From assembly GCA_009711705.1 (NCBI GenBank), contig VENG01000029.1, forward strand, positions 1 through 64,000: a DNA stretch of 64,000 nucleotides. The letters are read 5' to 3'. A program made the position numbers and the translations under genes. Below, piece by piece: positions 62,795 to 64,000 of the stretch; the first letter of the stretch is position 1; each line of letters begins with the position of its first letter. The stretch is from Bacillota bacterium (lineage in GTDB: Bacteria; Bacillota; Desulfotomaculia; Desulfotomaculales; VENG01). The notes below the pieces were generated by a model. That model saw nothing but the letters and a program-made list of their open reading frames with translations, had not been told where the DNA came from and did no database searches.

Positions 62795-63334
62795 TTATTC
62801 AATTAGTTCATAAAATATTTCTACCTTTGGTTTGCCGATGTGGAATTTGCCAATAATAGTTTTACCATCAACGGCATACAGCGGAATTGTTCTTCCGTTA
62901 GGATATTTACGCATTTGTTCCAAAGCTTCTTCTGGTGTTTTGGGCAATTCTAGATTTAGATCTTCATTTAGAACATAACCTTCAGTACCGTCCACACCCC
63001 GTGCCCAAATTAGATCCGGTCTTGTCTCTGGAGAAGTAGCAAGTGCTTCAGGGCCATACGTCTGACCATACTGATTCGTCTGATAGACTGGTGCTTGGCT
63101 TTGGTTTGGCACGGTGTTGGCAAATGTAGGGCAGAAACCTAGCATTCCCGCTGTTAAGCCAGTTGCAAGGGCAATGCCTTCGTTCATTGAATATACGCTA
63201 GTAGCGGGTGCTTTACTTTGGTTAGTGCTAGTATTTGCGACTGCAGGGTAAAAACCAAGCAATCCCGCTATTAAACCAGTTACAACGGTAACCCCGATGA
63301 TTATTATTCGTCCCACAAAAGACTCAAACCACAT
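62795..63334 (-). CDS. Membrane-anchored protein with duplicated N-terminal segment
   Basis: 179 residues. The N-terminal hydrophobic segment followed by ANTSTNQSKAP is repeated almost unchanged: TGLIAGLLGFYPAVANT and TGLTAGMLGFCPTFANT, about 45 residues apart, each followed by an NQS-AP linker. The C-terminal half (LIWARGVDGTEGYVLNEDLN; NGRTIPLYAVDGKTIIGKFH) resembles a domain of secreted Bacillus/Clostridium proteins with the GVDGTEGYV motif. Probably exported or anchored; the start ATG 63334 follows AAGGGGGG. Function unknown. Confidence 0.75.
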   Translation of the reverse strand: MWFESFVGRIIIIGVTVVTGLIAGLLGFYPAVANTSTNQSKAPATSVYSMNEGIALATGLTAGMLGFCPTFANTVPNQSQAPVYQTNQYGQTYGPEALATSPETRPDLIWARGVDGTEGYVLNEDLNLELPKTPEEALEQMRKYPNGRTIPLYAVDGKTIIGKFHIGKPKVEIFYELIE

Positions 63335-63620
63335 TTCGTTCCCCCCTTAAATAAATGACGTTTGGGCTTAGGCATGTAATGAACTTATGATATCAACTGC
63401 CGTTATAAGTAGCGGTCAAAACCTTTAAAAATCACTCATTTCTTCCATATTATTGTAATATACAATTCGGACATCTGCCAATAATTATTTGTTTTGCAAT
63501 TCAGACAGAATGCGACAAATAAACCTATCCCGGAAGCGGTATTAACAGGGTATAATGGCAATAATAATTATTTGCTCATTAGAGGTGTTTATCTGAGATC
63601 TATTATACGGGGGTGTAATT
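63335..63620. other. Intergenic region with CAGACARAATG repeat
   Basis: Holds TCAGACAGAATGCGACAAATAAA at about 63502-63525, nearly identical to the piece at 59402-59424. A TATAATG box lies at 63552-63558 ahead of the last gene. Confidence 0.45.
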
Positions 63621-64000
63621 ATTACTAAAGATGCACCTTGGAAAATCGCTGCCACTATTGTAATTATTACTTGCATATATTTAACAGCCGACATGTACGA
63701 AGAAATACAGAGATTAATTAACGAGATGAATCCTAGGGCGATTCCTTATGTTATGTTAACACTTTACGGAATCCTAATTGGAATCTTTATTGAATGGCGT
63801 GGTCTAAAATTAATTTTAAGTGGCGATATCAAAATAAATTGGCTTATAATACCTTCCCTTTTGGTTTTAATCATCGGTTTTATTCCTGATTACAATTGGT
63901 TTTATTGGTTTGGTGTGGGTGAACCTTGGTTTATAGAACCATTACGTTTTCGTGAGTCACAAATGGCCATTGATATAATTGCAGGTATTTTGTTAATACG
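63621..64000 (+). CDS. Membrane protein, 3' end beyond the window, possible ATT start
   Basis: An open frame of at least 126 codons running off the right edge: APWKIAATIVIITCIYLTAD, AIPYVMLTLYGILIGIFIEW, INWLIIPSLLVLIIGFIPDY, MAIDIIAGILLI, i.e. at least four membrane helices. No ATG, GTG or TTG lies in frame near the beginning; GGGGG is 7 bases before ATT 63621, making that the best start. A TATAAT box precedes it. Family unrecognised. Confidence 0.6.
   Translation, partial: MTKDAPWKIAATIVIITCIYLTADMYEEIQRLINEMNPRAIPYVMLTLYGILIGIFIEWRGLKLILSGDIKINWLIIPSLLVLIIGFIPDYNWFYWFGVGEPWFIEPLRFRESQMAIDIIAGILLI

Overview
The window reads as a chromosomal segment of an anaerobic, endospore-forming, motile Bacillota, most likely a clostridial Peptococcaceae relative (Desulfotomaculum-like). 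This placement is inferred from Spo0E-like, SpoVB-like and RemA-like genes, a large chemotaxis cluster, a cyclic-di-GMP-I riboswitch, strong GGAGG ribosome binding sites, sigma-A promoters and a group II intron. No rRNA or tRNA gene was found. It is an accessory region: insertion sequences (IS110, IS1595, IS1182), a decayed group II intron, two broken tyrosine recombinases and many frameshifted genes lie between intact operons.

Layout. 1-3.1 kb: group II intron remnant and a broken CHC2-zinc-finger replication gene. 3.3-8.9 kb: PAS histidine kinase, truncated integrase, an 89-bp dispersed repeat and a frameshifted IS110. 8.9-13.3 kb: membrane protein, partial copy of a gene found again at 57 kb, and a TetR-regulated pair of C45-type acyltransferase/hydrolases with a visible promoter and operator. 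13.4-20.5 kb: two-component system, PIN-domain remnant, lipoprotein, and a SpoVB-type flippase fused to the N-terminus of a transposase. 20.6-26.7 kb: sigma factor, then a chemotaxis operon (HD-GYP, CheW, two MCPs, CheY, CheX) headed by a c-di-GMP-I riboswitch with terminator. 26.8-30.1 kb: integrase remnant, IS1595, fragments and empty DNA.

The centrepiece is 30.4-47.2 kb: a complete-looking polyunsaturated-fatty-acid or secondary-lipid synthase of the Pfa type, on one strand and visibly richer in G+C than its flanks. It encodes an enoyl reductase (PfaD/Pfa1), a KS-AT-3xACP-KR-DH megasynthase (PfaA/Pfa2), a KS-CLF-AT-DH-DH megasynthase (PfaC/Pfa3), a truncated ketoacyl synthase III and a Sfp-type phosphopantetheinyl transferase that could activate the three ACPs. 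The order ER then KS-MAT-ACP then KS-CLF-AT-DH resembles myxobacterial Pfa clusters rather than marine gammaproteobacterial ones, which suggests acquisition by transfer.

47.8-55.2 kb is a decayed plasmid- or ICE-like module on the minus strand (RadC, ArdC, TOPRIM primase-like protein, SSB, DUF5348 protein, HicBA, several very small genes). Three of its genes share a previously unremarked 5' leader: a GC-rich hairpin, a hairpin holding the Shine-Dalgarno sequence, and a third hairpin between the Shine-Dalgarno and the ATG. 55.6-64 kb holds small membrane proteins, lipoproteins, a DUF1294 protein, a CGGC-domain protein, RemA and zinc-ribbon remnants, IS1182, and several reading frames whose best start appears to be ATT or ATA behind a good Shine-Dalgarno.
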